Source: Paenibacillus dokdonensis | GTDB taxonomy: Bacteria; Bacillota; Bacilli; Paenibacillales; Paenibacillaceae | Assembly (NCBI RefSeq): GCF_004916975.1 | Contig: NZ_STGQ01000001.1 | Coordinates: forward strand, 2,529,939-2,593,938 | Direction: 5' to 3' | Length of the DNA: 64,000 bases | Shown here: in pieces, positions 26,350 to 35,292 of the stretch | How positions within the stretch are numbered: the first letter of the stretch is position 1 | Layout: the number at the start of each line of letters is the position of its first letter | The notes under the pieces: model-generated | Database searches by the model: none | Told to the model about the DNA's origin: nothing | The model's input: only the letters and a program-made list of their open reading frames with translations | Made by a program: the position numbers and the translations under genes

Positions 26350-26943
26350 ATGTCGGTAAATCCCGAGGATCCGCGTGTTAAAAGAACCCGTCAATTGTTC
26401 GTGCAGGCTTTTAACGATTTGGTTGAGAAAAAGAGAAACGTCTATTCCATTTCTGTGCACGATATCACGAATCAAGCAACCATAAATCGAACAACGTTTT
26501 ATGCACATTTTCAGGATAAATATAATTTCCTTAAATATTGGATGACGGAAAAGTTCCAAATGAATATAAGGGATAGACTGCCGGAAGAAACAAGATGCAA
26601 TGCGGACAATTTGCGAATCCTTATTCAAACCATATTCGATTTTCTTTTGCGGTTTCAACAATGTAGTACGCCAGGAGACAAGCAGTTTGAAGCGATGTTT
26701 GAAAATACCATGCATCAGGATCTTCATCAACTCCTGCTTAAACGGATAAATGAAGTGGACACACAGAGCTTTTCGCATGAAAAATTGGAAGCTATGGCAC
26801 TCGTTATCAGTTGGAGCATATTCGGATCGGTCTTGCAGTTGAGCCGGAACCCTCAAGATCGCTCAGTAGAAACGAAGTTTGAAGAAGTCATTGAAGTTAT
26901 ATCGGTCAATTTGGCCCCTTTTTGGGAGCAAACAACCAGCTAA
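26350..26943 (+). CDS. TetR/AcrR-family regulator
   Basis: A 197-residue protein. The N-terminal helix-turn-helix reads SVHDITNQATINRTTFYAHFQDKYNFL, which is the TetR DNA-binding signature; the rest is the all-helical ligand and dimer domain of the TetR_C type seen in DhaS-like proteins. AGAGGGGG precedes the ATG. It probably represses the divergent oxidoreductase at 25117 in response to a toxic small molecule. Confidence 0.9.
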   Translation: MSVNPEDPRVKRTRQLFVQAFNDLVEKKRNVYSISVHDITNQATINRTTFYAHFQDKYNFLKYWMTEKFQMNIRDRLPEETRCNADNLRILIQTIFDFLLRFQQCSTPGDKQFEAMFENTMHQDLHQLLLKRINEVDTQSFSHEKLEAMALVISWSIFGSVLQLSRNPQDRSVETKFEEVIEVISVNLAPFWEQTTS

Positions 26944-27471
26944 AGACACGCCTCGTTGACCCAGCGTCTTGATGCTTCAGCAGAGAACATTACATTAGCT
27001 GATTTCGATTGTCCCTAGGCAAGAAACGAGTCGTAAGGACGAAGCAAGAAGTGAATATCACCGGCGCGCGGAAATGCCCAGCGAAACTAACGGGCGGTTT
27101 GTATAAATACTAATTTTTTATTAAAATATAAATATACCAATTTTGCCCATATATACCACAACTTCGGAAGGAGAGTTCGAATGATGAAAAGTCGATGGAT
27201 AATGGGAGTTGGGTGCTACCTTCGTGTCTGGTGCTAGCCCCCTGCGACGACAACAAGAACAGGCAGAAACGCAGAGCATAGCAGCGGCGCTGAATACATC
27301 TGAGCCAACGGCGGCAATGGACTCGCCTTCACATCGTCATATCCGGCCAATCCGGCAAGAATGATGAACAGGAACAGAAGCCGCCGGATTAAATTCTAGA
27401 AAGGCAATGATAGATCGTTTTATGGTGAACTAATCATCATTTATCTTAATTGGAAAAGAGGTTTTGAATCA
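26944..27471 (+). other. Non-coding region with a decayed gene start
   Basis: A family 1 repeat lies at 27084. At 27181 an ATGATG follows GGAAGGAGAG, but the frame KSRWIMGVGCYL is closed after about 18 codons; the continuation in other frames is alanine- and threonine-rich. It may be the ruin of a small exported protein. Confidence 0.4.
27084..27107 (+). repeat. Dispersed repeat family 1 copy
   Basis: AAACTAACGGGCGGTTTG followed by TATAAA. Confidence 0.6.
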
Positions 27472-27696
27472 ATGAATAGTAATATTATTTGGGGGATAGT
27501 ATTATTAGCGCTGAGTTTGTTTCTTAAGCCATTATTGGCGATTGTGGGACTGAATGAAAGGTTGTTCGGATTGCACTGGCAAGGTGAAACGGTGTTTTCA
27601 TTGAGTCCATTCTTAGTTCAGATTATTCTAGCAGTAATTGGGATTATCATGCTTATCATCGGCGGTATGCGAGCTGCAAAGCAGAAGAATAAATAG
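27472..27696 (+). CDS. Small two-helix membrane protein
   Basis: A 74-residue protein with two hydrophobic segments (residues 4-24 and 45-66) and a positively charged tail AAKQKNK, suggesting a cytoplasmic C-terminus. The ribosome site (AAAAGAGG) is distant and weak. No family recognised. Confidence 0.55.
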   Translation: MNSNIIWGIVLLALSLFLKPLLAIVGLNERLFGLHWQGETVFSLSPFLVQIILAVIGIIMLIIGGMRAAKQKNK

Positions 27697-27783
27697 TTGA
27701 AAGGATAGAGAACACAACAATTGATCTTGCTACAATATTGAACATTTATAACTTATTACATATCAGAAATGGAGGTTAAATGA

Positions 27784-28236
27784 ATGAATAATAAATCAGC
27801 TTTGAATTATGGTCAGACAGCAGAAGAAATACTAAAATATAAAGAATTCGATGAACAACGCCTTCTTGAGCCAATAAGTGAAGGTAAGTGGTCAGTCAAG
27901 GAAATCATAGGACATTTATATTACTGGGATAAGTTCATTGTAGGGAATCATGTCCCATGTATGAATGAGGGTGCAAACATGAATGCTTTCCCTAATCATG
28001 ACTTACATAATAGAGAAGCCATCGAATACATAAGTGTTTTTACTACAACAGGTTCTCTAATAGATGAGTTTGTCCTAAATAGAAGATTATTAATTGAGGC
28101 GATATCTGGCATCGACAATAATGCTAAGTTCACAATAGGTTCTGGAAAACGTCAATTTACAGTTGATAAATATTTGAAGATATTCATTGACCACGACATC
28201 CATCACCTTAAACAAATGAATGAAAGACTAGGCTAA
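27784..28236 (+). CDS. DinB-family protein
   Basis: A 150-residue four-helix DinB/YfiT-type protein. The three metal-binding histidines fit HLYYWDKF near residue 44, and the terminal DHDIHHLKQM. Members are metal-dependent transferases for thiol cofactors such as bacillithiol, or damage-induced proteins of unknown role; the substrate is not known here. GGAGG lies upstream and ATG 27784 is used (the ATG at 27780 hits an immediate stop). Its own stop TAA (28234-28236) is part of a family 1 repeat. Confidence 0.85.
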   Translation: MNNKSALNYGQTAEEILKYKEFDEQRLLEPISEGKWSVKEIIGHLYYWDKFIVGNHVPCMNEGANMNAFPNHDLHNREAIEYISVFTTTGSLIDEFVLNRRLLIEAISGIDNNAKFTIGSGKRQFTVDKYLKIFIDHDIHHLKQMNERLG

Positions 28237-28251
28237 CGGGCAATTTAGTTT
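28231..28251 (+). repeat. Dispersed repeat family 1 copy sharing a stop codon
   Basis: GGCTAACGGGCAATTTAGTT; the TAA is the DinB stop. It is followed by the family 4 module at 28278. Confidence 0.65.
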
Positions 28252-28277
28252 ATTTTCAGACAACAAAAACATATACA

Positions 28278-28335
28278 CTTAATAGCTGCGTAACAGCGGC
28301 TTTTTGTGCTCTAACGATATATGTTCTTGTCAAAA
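28278..28335 (+). repeat. Family 4 module: hairpin plus conserved tail
   Basis: CTTAATAGCTGCG, a short hairpin with GCGGCTTTTT acting as terminator (28284-28306), then TAACGATATATGTTCTTGTC and AAAA. The same order of parts occurs at 35155-35208. Confidence 0.65.
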
Positions 28336-28659
28336 TACAAAAGGGAATACTTTTAGAGGTCCAGAAGAACTGAAAGAAATATACGAGGATAACCGTGAGA
28401 AGATAGGCACTTTATCTAAGGTAGATGGAGGTATTTGCACAATTGACTCTTCTTGTCCTACTAAAATCTTGATTCGTCTATATATTTATTATTCATTTGT
28501 CTACTGTTGTTGCTTAAAAAGAATAAGCTTGTACAATATACCTATAACTTATAGAAAGTGAGTGATCTTTTATGATAGTCAGATCTGTTTTTTCATCAAT
28601 TAAATTTAAGGTGCGGAAGTTTTAATTAATCTTCCGTGCATAAAAACGGAGGAAAAAAC
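28336..28659 (+). other. Non-coding leader
   Basis: About 320 bases without a supported gene. A TTGTACAATATA stretch near 28527 could hold a promoter for a transcript leading into the methyltransferase. Confidence 0.4.
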
Positions 28660-29418
28660 ATGTTTAGTTATTACAGTTCACTTTGTACCGAAATCTACGA
28701 CTTCACAAAACCAGTAGGGTATTCTTTAGACGGTGATATTGAGTATTACCAAGAACGATTAAAAACATGCCAGGGTCGTATTCTTGAGGCAGCAGTTGGT
28801 TCAGGGCGATTTATGATTCCCTTCCTTGAGACTGGACATACTGTCGATGGAATAGATTACTCTCCTGAAATGTTGGATTCGTGTCGTAAACGTTGTAAAG
28901 AAAGAGGACTGAATCCAAACTTATATGAAGGCGAATTACAGGAATTTTCATTGCCGTTTAAATATGAGGCGATTATTATTCCTACGGGTTCCTTTTGTTT
29001 GATTGAAAAGCGAGAAGACTCTCTAAACGCGTTAAAATGCTTTTATAAACACCTTCTTCCAGGGGGACGCTTGATTGTTGATCTTGAATTACCCCATGGT
29101 TGGAAAACAGGGGAGATTTCCACTTCAACTTTTTCTCTACCTAATGGTGATGGTATTACGATGGAAAGCAAATCGATTGAAATAGATTGGCTCAATCAAT
29201 ATACCGTATCCTATATAAAATATGAGAAATGGCGCCAATGAAAGTTGAGTCAAACCGAGTTGCAACGCTTTGCAATGCGTTGGTACGGGGTTGATGAATT
29301 TAAAATTATTTTAGAAGGTATCGGATTCACTGATATTACGTGTTCTGCTGGTTATGTTTATAACAAGCAACCATCTAACGCAGGTCAAATAATTACTTTT
29401 GAAGCTGTTCGAAAGTAA
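28660..29418 (+). pseudogene. Class I SAM-dependent methyltransferase split by an in-frame TGA
   Basis: ATG 28660 (CGGAGG upstream) opens a frame with the SAM-binding motif ILEAAVGSGRFMIPFLE and the following VDGIDYSPEML. The frame meets TGA at 29239-29241 after KYEKWRQ and continues without any shift as KLSQTELQRFAMRWYGVDEF to TAA 29416-29418. A single G to T change of a GGA glycine codon would create the stop. Without the last 59 residues the enzyme loses part of the fold. The full product would have 252 residues. Stop-codon readthrough is possible but not supported by context. Substrate unknown. Confidence 0.75.
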
Positions 29419-29446
29419 TCACCCATGATAAGAGATCAATAAACGT

Positions 29447-29486
29447 AAAAGAACTCGGTCCAATTATGACCGAGTTCTTTTTATTT
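29447..29486 (+). terminator. Terminator of the methyltransferase gene
   Basis: AAGAACTCGGTC, seven-base loop, GACCGAGTTCTT, then TTTATTTT. Confidence 0.9.
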
Positions 29487-29817
29487 TGGAAACATTCATA
29501 ACCATTGCGATCAAGAGACTGTTACATCATATTTTTTAAGAACTTATTTATTTCAGAATAAAATAGAGCATATATAATGTGTCACATTATATATGTCTAA
29601 TGACACAAATCCGACCCCATTACAAAAGTAAGTACATTGTGGAGGAAAGAACATAATCAACCCGAGCGTGATTAAGCTAACGGGCAGATATTGCCGCTGT
29701 TTTATTTTAAAATTATTTTACGGTGCATGTGAGAAGAAACTTTGGATGATCGAGATCAAGGACGTAAAACTCAGGGGTGGAAACGGAAATCGTCTCCTCC
29801 CGCTGTATTGAATATCT
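29487..29817. other. Non-coding region with a palindrome and a repeat
   Basis: A perfect dyad CATATATAATGTG-T-CACATTATATATG lies at 29569-29595, then TGTCTAATGACACAA as at 24630, then CCGACCCCATTACAAAAG, which resembles insertion-sequence end sequence. A family 1 copy follows at 29671. No gene seen. Confidence 0.45.
29671..29695 (+). repeat. Dispersed repeat family 1 copy
   Basis: ATTAAGCTAACGGGCAGATA then TTGCC. Confidence 0.65.
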
Positions 29818-30735
29818 TTAGCTGGTCTCGAATGCTTCCGGTACTGGTAATCTGTACAAAGCTTTAATATCTTGAAGCGGAGGAAGACCGAAGTGCCTGC
29901 GGTATTCCCGGCTGAATTGAGCTGGGCTCTCGTATCCGACTTCCAATGCGGCGGCCGTTGCGTTAGCAGAGCCATTCAACATGAGGCGTCTCGCTTCCTG
30001 AAGGCGGAGTTGCTTCTGATATTGCAGGGGAGCCATCGTCGTGACAGCTTTAAATTTGTGATGAAGTCCGGAGACGCTCATGTTGGACGATTTCGCAACT
30101 TCATCGATTGTAAAAGTTCTGTTGTAATTCTCCTTAATCCACTCAATAGCTCTACCGATCCCTTCGTTCTGCTGTTCCATGAAGATTCGTTGGACAAACA
30201 AATGCCCGTAATCTCCCGTAAGCAAGCGGAAAATCATTTCGCGTTTGAGCAGCAAGGACAGAAAGCGAATTTCCGCCTCGGGCTTGCCTCGCAATTCCAA
30301 CAACCGTATGAATAGGAGCTGCAAGTTCTCGTCGGATTGGCCTACATAAGCTCCGCGCCCTATTTTTCGGTTGGGCGGTTTCATATTGATCCCGGCTTCC
30401 GACATGACAGAGGCAATTTCATCCGCTGTTATTTCGATACGTAAGCCGATATAAGGCGATTGTCGTGTAGCGCTGACGACTTGACCGGAGGCCGGAATAT
30501 CGAACAAAGAGACCAAATAGTCGCCGGCACCATAATAGATCATATCCTGACCGAGATGGAGCTTCTTGGAACCCTGTAGAATCAGGCAAAAAGAAGGTGT
30601 GAGAACGCCGGGCATCATCGCAGTCGGCCGGTTGCGTCGTATGAGTGAAAAAAAGGGGACATCCGTCTCCGTCCGCCCCTCCGCAAGATGAAAAATGTCC
30701 ACCATCTCTAATAATTGATCCAAATTGGTCTGCAT
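29818..30735 (-). CDS. AraC-family regulator (AraC_N type)
   Basis: A 305-residue regulator. The N-terminal domain matches the AraC_N type (PTPSFCLILQG-like segment VLTPSFCLILQGSKKLHLG). The C-terminal 100 residues carry two helix-turn-helix units, TIDEVAKSSNMSVSGLHHKF and ATAAALEVGYESPAQFSREY. Such proteins activate nearby genes after binding a small molecule. GGGGGAGC precedes the ATG. The divergent MFS pump at 30923 is the likely target, with 187 bases between the two start codons. Confidence 0.92.
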   Translation of the reverse strand: MQTNLDQLLEMVDIFHLAEGRTETDVPFFSLIRRNRPTAMMPGVLTPSFCLILQGSKKLHLGQDMIYYGAGDYLVSLFDIPASGQVVSATRQSPYIGLRIEITADEIASVMSEAGINMKPPNRKIGRGAYVGQSDENLQLLFIRLLELRGKPEAEIRFLSLLLKREMIFRLLTGDYGHLFVQRIFMEQQNEGIGRAIEWIKENYNRTFTIDEVAKSSNMSVSGLHHKFKAVTTMAPLQYQKQLRLQEARRLMLNGSANATAAALEVGYESPAQFSREYRRHFGLPPLQDIKALYRLPVPEAFETS

Positions 30736-30922
30736 AGAAGCTCCCCCGTTCTTATTTTCACACTCCTAGTATATACCCTCCCACGAAGAGTAACAAACCG
30801 TTTATCTAATCATAAAAATTCTACATTTGCAGCATTGAGCAATTTTTATGCAGGAACGAGCTATTTCGCGAAAGCGATTCATGACATAATGCCGTTAGAA
30901 CAATGAAAGGGAGGTTATTCTC

Positions 30923-32353
30923 TTGAATGAACATTCGAAACGAATCATACTGGTGATGATCGTAGCTACTCAACTGATAATGGTGCTCGACGGTTCCATC
31001 CTGATTACCGCGATTCCTGAAATCGGTCGCAATCTCCAATTATCTACGGCTGTATTGACTTGGGTACAGAACGCTTATATTTTGGCGTTCGGAGGTTTCT
31101 TGTTATTAGGCGCTCGAGCCGGGGACATTTTTGGAAGAAGAAGAACATTCAGCGCGGGGATCGCCTTGTTCTCACTGGCATCGATGCTGGCAGGCTTGGC
31201 GCCGTCTGCTTCGTTTCTGCTTGCCGCCCGCACTTTACAAGGATTGGCAGCAGCGATGACGACGCCGTCGGCGCTCGCCTTACTGTCCGTTACTTTCTCG
31301 GAAGCCCGTGAGCGGTCGAAGGCGATCGCTGTTTACAGCGCTGTATCAGGAGCCGGAGGAAGCGTCGGTCTGATCATTGGCGGATTGCTTACCGACGTGA
31401 TTTCTTGGCGCGCCGGGATGTTCCTTAATGTGCCGATCGGCATCGTTCTGCTCATTATGGCGCCCCGATATATGCAGGAGACAGATAAGAAGAAGGGTCA
31501 TCTGGATATCATGGGAGCTATGACATCGGTAATCGGCATGACGGCGCTGGCATTCGGCTTCGTTCAAGCCGCTTCCGTCGGATGGGGAGCGCCGGAAGCA
31601 TGGGGCTCGATTGCTATTGGAGGAGTTTCGCTAGCGGCTTTCGTGAAGACCGAAGCTTGGGCGAAAGAGCCGATTACTCCTCTTCGTTTATTCGCGAGCA
31701 GAACGCGATCCGGGGCTTACTTGGGAAGGCTGTTGCTTTTGTGCGGAAACTTTCCGATCTTTTTCTTCGTCCCGCAATTTCTGCAGAACGTCCTGCATTT
31801 TAGTTCATTGGAAGCCGGACTTGGGATTATGCCGTTCACGGCCGTTCAGTTCGGGATGATGTATGTCATGCCTTCGCTCGTATCTCGATTCGGAAACGTT
31901 AAAGTACTGATTTTCGGATTGGTAATCGCGATCGCCGGAACAAGCTGGCTGAGTCTCATTTCGGCAAATTCGAGCTTTTTCCCTAATTTGTTTTTCCCGT
32001 TGGTGATCATGGGGGGCGGTGCCGGGATGATCTTCCAACCGTTCACGACATTAGGGTTGTCCAGTGTGGAGACCAAGGATGCAGGAGCGGCGTCAGGGCT
32101 CGTCAATGTCGCTCATCAGACCGGATCTTCGCTCGGACTCGCGGTTATGATCACCGTCTTCGAGGCGGCGAGCAGATCGGCAGTTCCTTCCGATACGTCT
32201 TTTGCCCATGCGATCTCCGTATCGATTGGGGGCTCCGTCATTTTCCTGGCGGCTTCACTCGCTACAGTCTTGACCTTGCTGCTGCCGGCAGATAGAGCGA
32301 AACGCACCGTCGTGCAGATGGAGCCAAGGCGTTTGTCTCCAGGGGACAAATAA
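30923..32353 (+). CDS. DHA2-family multidrug MFS transporter
   Basis: A 476-residue protein with about 14 hydrophobic segments, the DHA2 (EmrB/QacA) arrangement. The early motif ILVMIVATQLIMVLDGSILITAIPEI includes motif D1, and GARAGDIFGRRRTF is the MFS loop 2-3 motif. It is expected to export drugs or antiseptics using the proton gradient. TTG 30923 is the start, with AAAGGGAGG nine bases upstream. Regulation by the divergent AraC protein is likely. Confidence 0.92.
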   Translation: MNEHSKRIILVMIVATQLIMVLDGSILITAIPEIGRNLQLSTAVLTWVQNAYILAFGGFLLLGARAGDIFGRRRTFSAGIALFSLASMLAGLAPSASFLLAARTLQGLAAAMTTPSALALLSVTFSEARERSKAIAVYSAVSGAGGSVGLIIGGLLTDVISWRAGMFLNVPIGIVLLIMAPRYMQETDKKKGHLDIMGAMTSVIGMTALAFGFVQAASVGWGAPEAWGSIAIGGVSLAAFVKTEAWAKEPITPLRLFASRTRSGAYLGRLLLLCGNFPIFFFVPQFLQNVLHFSSLEAGLGIMPFTAVQFGMMYVMPSLVSRFGNVKVLIFGLVIAIAGTSWLSLISANSSFFPNLFFPLVIMGGGAGMIFQPFTTLGLSSVETKDAGAASGLVNVAHQTGSSLGLAVMITVFEAASRSAVPSDTSFAHAISVSIGGSVIFLAASLATVLTLLLPADRAKRTVVQMEPRRLSPGDK

Positions 32354-32521
32354 GATACACTCGCAAGTAAATATCAGAACGGCAATTAAACGCAAGCGGA
32401 GAGAAATGCATTATATGACCAATCTTCCATTTTCGCGGAGGCTGCTTCTGGAGCGTGGAAGCGCCGTTCGAGAAGCTGGACGGCGCGAAGTGTGTTCAAT
32501 GCTTTACCAAAGTAAGAAGAG

Positions 32522-32551
32522 TGGAGAACCGTATCATATATGACGCAATTT
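32522..32551. repeat. Dispersed repeat family 2 copy (partial)
   Basis: GTGGAGAACCGTATCATATA then TGACGCAA; diverged from the other copies. Confidence 0.45.
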
Positions 32552-32590
32552 TTTTGGAGGGCACAAAAGAATTGAAATGGTCACTTCAGT

Positions 32591-32625
32591 AGCCCTCCCC
32601 ATCGCAAGTTGGTGGGGCTTTTTGG
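32591..32625 (+). terminator. Terminator-like hairpin
   Basis: AGCCCTCCCCA, loop, TGGTGGGGCT, then TTTTTGG. Immediately followed by a family 1 copy. Confidence 0.6.
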
Positions 32626-32646
32626 TTAATGGGCAGTTTAGTATAG
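32622..32646 (+). repeat. Dispersed repeat family 1 copy
   Basis: TTGGTTAATGGGCAGTTTAG, diverged by one base in the core (AATGGG for AACGGG). Confidence 0.5.
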
Positions 32647-32980
32647 AAAACTAAAAAGGCTCACCTTTGGGAGCGTTAGTTCAATCGAATAGCGGCAGTC
32701 TAGGACTTTATTTTGGTCCAAGGGCGCCGCTTATTTTTTGTGTATATGTTATGGTTATAGGTCCTACGCCTTTCATTTTGAGCCAAATGAACAAGTGTTT
32801 TGAGCTTCCCAGTAAAGTTTTTAAGTTGGATTCCGGTTATCCTAGAATTGAACCAAGTTGGCGATACCGAAAGGAGATTGAAGTGGATACTCATGCGGAT
32901 AGTAAACTTGCGCTGATCCAAATGCTTAAAGGTGGTATCACCTGCGAGCAATCGCGGAAAGAATTAAGGCGAAAACGGGT

Positions 32981-33874
32981 ATGAAAACAAGATCAGACAA
33001 AATGATCAAGGTGCCTCGAGAGTTGCCAAACAATGCAGCCAGAAAAGTCAGCATCAAGCTGGACGGATTGTCCGTAATTGAATTTAGCTATCACACGGAA
33101 AGCAGAAAGAGATCCTATTTTCTGAAAGATCATCTGTTGCTAATCGTTCGTTCCGGAGTCTATACACTGCGGTTTGGGGATCGAACCTACACGGTTTGGA
33201 GTAATGAATTGATGTTTATTCATAAATCAATTGCAATTGAGTTCGAGAAAAAGGGTGATCCTTACTACAATTACGCAATCGACTATATGATGGTTTTTCT
33301 GAATGATAAGATCGTGGATGAATTCCTTAAATTTGCGGGGATCAAAACGATTTATCCCGTGGATGATGTTATTCCGGTAACGGTTCTTCCGGTTAACGAT
33401 CGCATTAGGAGCTACATCGAGTCGTTAAAACCCTATATAGAAAAGCCCGACGAAATCAATGAAGGACTGGTTCGGATCAAGCTGATGGAACTGTTGTTTC
33501 ACGTGGCAGATTCGCACGAACGGTTTTTATATCAATTGATGCAACCAATGAACAAGGAAAGAGGCAGCATTGTGAAAGTAATGGAGGAGAACATCGCCAA
33601 TCCTGTTTCCCTCAACGATTTGGCCTTTTTGTCCGGAAGAAGCCTGGCGACATTTAAAAGGGACTTTCAAGCGAAATACCATACTTCCCCGCTCAAGTGG
33701 ATTCGCAATCGGAGGCTGGATAAGGCCAAAGAACTGTTGGCGGAGACGAATTTAACGGTTACCGATGTCTGTTTCTCAAGCGGATTTGAGAATATTGCAC
33801 ATTTCTCCAAAGTGTTTAAGGAAAAATTCGGACTCCCACCCTCGAAGTATAGACAGCAGAGACAGAAGCAGTAG
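32981..33874 (+). CDS. AraC-family regulator
   Basis: A 297-residue regulator. The N-terminal cupin-like sensor has little similarity to a named ligand class (LLIVRSGVYTLRFGDRTYTV). The C-terminus has two helix-turn-helix units: SLNDLAFLSGRSLATFKRDF and TVTDVCFSSGFENIAHFSKV, ending GLPPSKYRQQ. The first helix-turn-helix with TFKRDF resembles ExsA-type members. The ribosome site is weak. It may control the quinone oxidoreductase at 34040, which follows on the same strand after 165 bases. Confidence 0.88.
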   Translation: MKTRSDKMIKVPRELPNNAARKVSIKLDGLSVIEFSYHTESRKRSYFLKDHLLLIVRSGVYTLRFGDRTYTVWSNELMFIHKSIAIEFEKKGDPYYNYAIDYMMVFLNDKIVDEFLKFAGIKTIYPVDDVIPVTVLPVNDRIRSYIESLKPYIEKPDEINEGLVRIKLMELLFHVADSHERFLYQLMQPMNKERGSIVKVMEENIANPVSLNDLAFLSGRSLATFKRDFQAKYHTSPLKWIRNRRLDKAKELLAETNLTVTDVCFSSGFENIAHFSKVFKEKFGLPPSKYRQQRQKQ

Positions 33875-34039
33875 GAGAAGGCATAAATGATTATACTGTT
33901 GTCAGCCTTATAATAAAAGAATGAGCTAAATGAACAAACGAAATAAGCTTAACAGAAAAGAAACCCCGAAATGGTAAAACGATTTGCTAACTGGAAATTT
34001 AATATTTGAGCCAATAGCGAAAGGAATAGGTGTAAAGAT

Positions 34040-35050
34040 ATGAAAGCAATGATGTTAAGAGAAACAGGCGGACCAGACCAATTGAAATTGGAAGATGTAG
34101 AAACGCCTAATCCAGGTTCGAAAGAAGTCGTCGTCCGATTAAAGACGGCAGCTCTTAACCGACGGGATTTGATGGTCGTACACGGGCGATACCCGGGGAT
34201 TAAGCTGCCTGCGATTCCGGGCTCCGATGGCGCAGGGGAAGTAGTTGCGATAGGAGATGAAGTCAACAATGTCTTAATCGGTGACGAAGTGATCATCAAT
34301 CCTGGTTTGAACTGGGGCAGTGACATGAACATAAAAAGGGCAGAGTTCACAGTTCTCGGTGTTCCTACTAACGGAACCTATGCTCAATATGTGAAGGTGC
34401 CCGCGGAAAATGTCCATTCAAAACCTTCCCATTTATCTTGGGAAGAGGCGGCTGCGCTCCCGCTTGCGGGATTAACCGCCTACCGTGCTTTGGTTACGAA
34501 GGGCCAAGTGAAGAAAGGCGAAACCGTTCTGATCCCCGGTGTTGGCGGAGGCGTAGCCACTTTTCTCGTTCAGTTTGCAGCCGCACTCGATGCTGAAGTT
34601 TTCGTGACATCTAGCAAAGAAGAGAAGATCGAAAAAGCAAAAAGTTTTGGCGCAACTGGAGGCGTCAACTATACATCAGATGATTGGGTTAAGGAATTAG
34701 AGAAATTAACTGATGGGATTGATTTATCCTTCGACAGTATTGGCGGCGAAGTCTTCAACAACCTGCTGTCTCTGGGCAAAATCGGAAGCCGCATCGTAAG
34801 CTTCGGGGCTACGAGAGGACCTGTCCCGAATCTTTTCCTGCCAAATATGACCGTAAAAGAGATCTCCGTGATCGGCTCAACGATGGGAAGCCCGCAAGAT
34901 TTTGCCGAGATGCTCAAGTTGGTGGAAGAACACAAGATTCGCCCTGTTTTGGATAAAACTTATTCGCTGGAAGAGGCGTCCGATGCATTGCACCGAATGG
35001 AAAAGGGGGACAACTTCGGAAAATTTGTTCTGGCCATTCCGCAAGATTAA
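34040..35050 (+). CDS. Medium-chain zinc-type alcohol dehydrogenase/quinone oxidoreductase
   Basis: A 336-residue MDR protein. The GroES-like half contains IPGSDGAGEVVAIGDEV; the Rossmann half contains VLIPGVGGGVATFLVQFAAALDA. The classical structural-zinc cysteine cluster is absent, so quinone or enoyl reduction is more likely than zinc-dependent alcohol oxidation. AATAGGTG lies upstream of the ATG. The stop TAA (35048-35050) touches a family 1 repeat. Confidence 0.9.
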   Translation: MKAMMLRETGGPDQLKLEDVETPNPGSKEVVVRLKTAALNRRDLMVVHGRYPGIKLPAIPGSDGAGEVVAIGDEVNNVLIGDEVIINPGLNWGSDMNIKRAEFTVLGVPTNGTYAQYVKVPAENVHSKPSHLSWEEAAALPLAGLTAYRALVTKGQVKKGETVLIPGVGGGVATFLVQFAAALDAEVFVTSSKEEKIEKAKSFGATGGVNYTSDDWVKELEKLTDGIDLSFDSIGGEVFNNLLSLGKIGSRIVSFGATRGPVPNLFLPNMTVKEISVIGSTMGSPQDFAEMLKLVEEHKIRPVLDKTYSLEEASDALHRMEKGDNFGKFVLAIPQD

Positions 35051-35070
35051 ATAAACGGACATTCAGTTTT
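35048..35070 (+). repeat. Dispersed repeat family 1 copy at a stop codon
   Basis: TAAATAAACGGACATTCAGT then TTT; begins with the oxidoreductase stop. Followed by the family 4 module, the same order as after the DinB gene at 28231. Confidence 0.5.
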
Positions 35071-35154
35071 GATGTAATTGACATCAGTCTCGATGGAGAA
35101 TGAATAACGAAGAAACGGCAGTCGTGATGTAAGACGACAGGAAAATATATGCTT

Positions 35155-35208
35155 AATAGCCGCACAGCTGCGGCTTTTTTTGCTTTAACGATATATGTTC
35201 TTGTCAAA
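35155..35208 (+). repeat. Family 4 module: terminator hairpin plus conserved tail
   Basis: TTAATAGCCGCA, loop CAGC, TGCGGCT and seven T form a terminator (35158-35182). The tail TAACGATATATGTTCTTGTC then AAAA is identical to that at 28313. Confidence 0.7.
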
Positions 35209-35231
35209 ACCAGACAACAAGATTGCCGAAA

Positions 35232-35292
35232 AGGACAAGAACATGGTCCAATTACCGATTTGATGATGATCGAAACAAATCCATATATGTAG
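35232..35292 (+). repeat. Dispersed repeat family 3 copy
   Basis: GGACAAGAACATGG, then ATTACCGATTTGATGATGAT, then AAATCCATAT. Nearly the same as at 15962. Confidence 0.65.

Larger units (their letters stand above)
32354..32980 (+). other. Region of repeats and hairpins, no supported gene
   Basis: A partial family 2 copy (32522-32551), a terminator-like hairpin (32591) and a family 1 copy (32622) lie here. A 105-codon frame at 32667-32984 lacks a ribosome site and any family feature. Confidence 0.45.

Noticed and set aside
32667..32984. 105-codon forward reading frame before the AraC gene
   Set aside because: No ribosome site, no family features, and it overlaps a repeat at its start; an opposite-strand frame of similar length exists, which is typical of chance.
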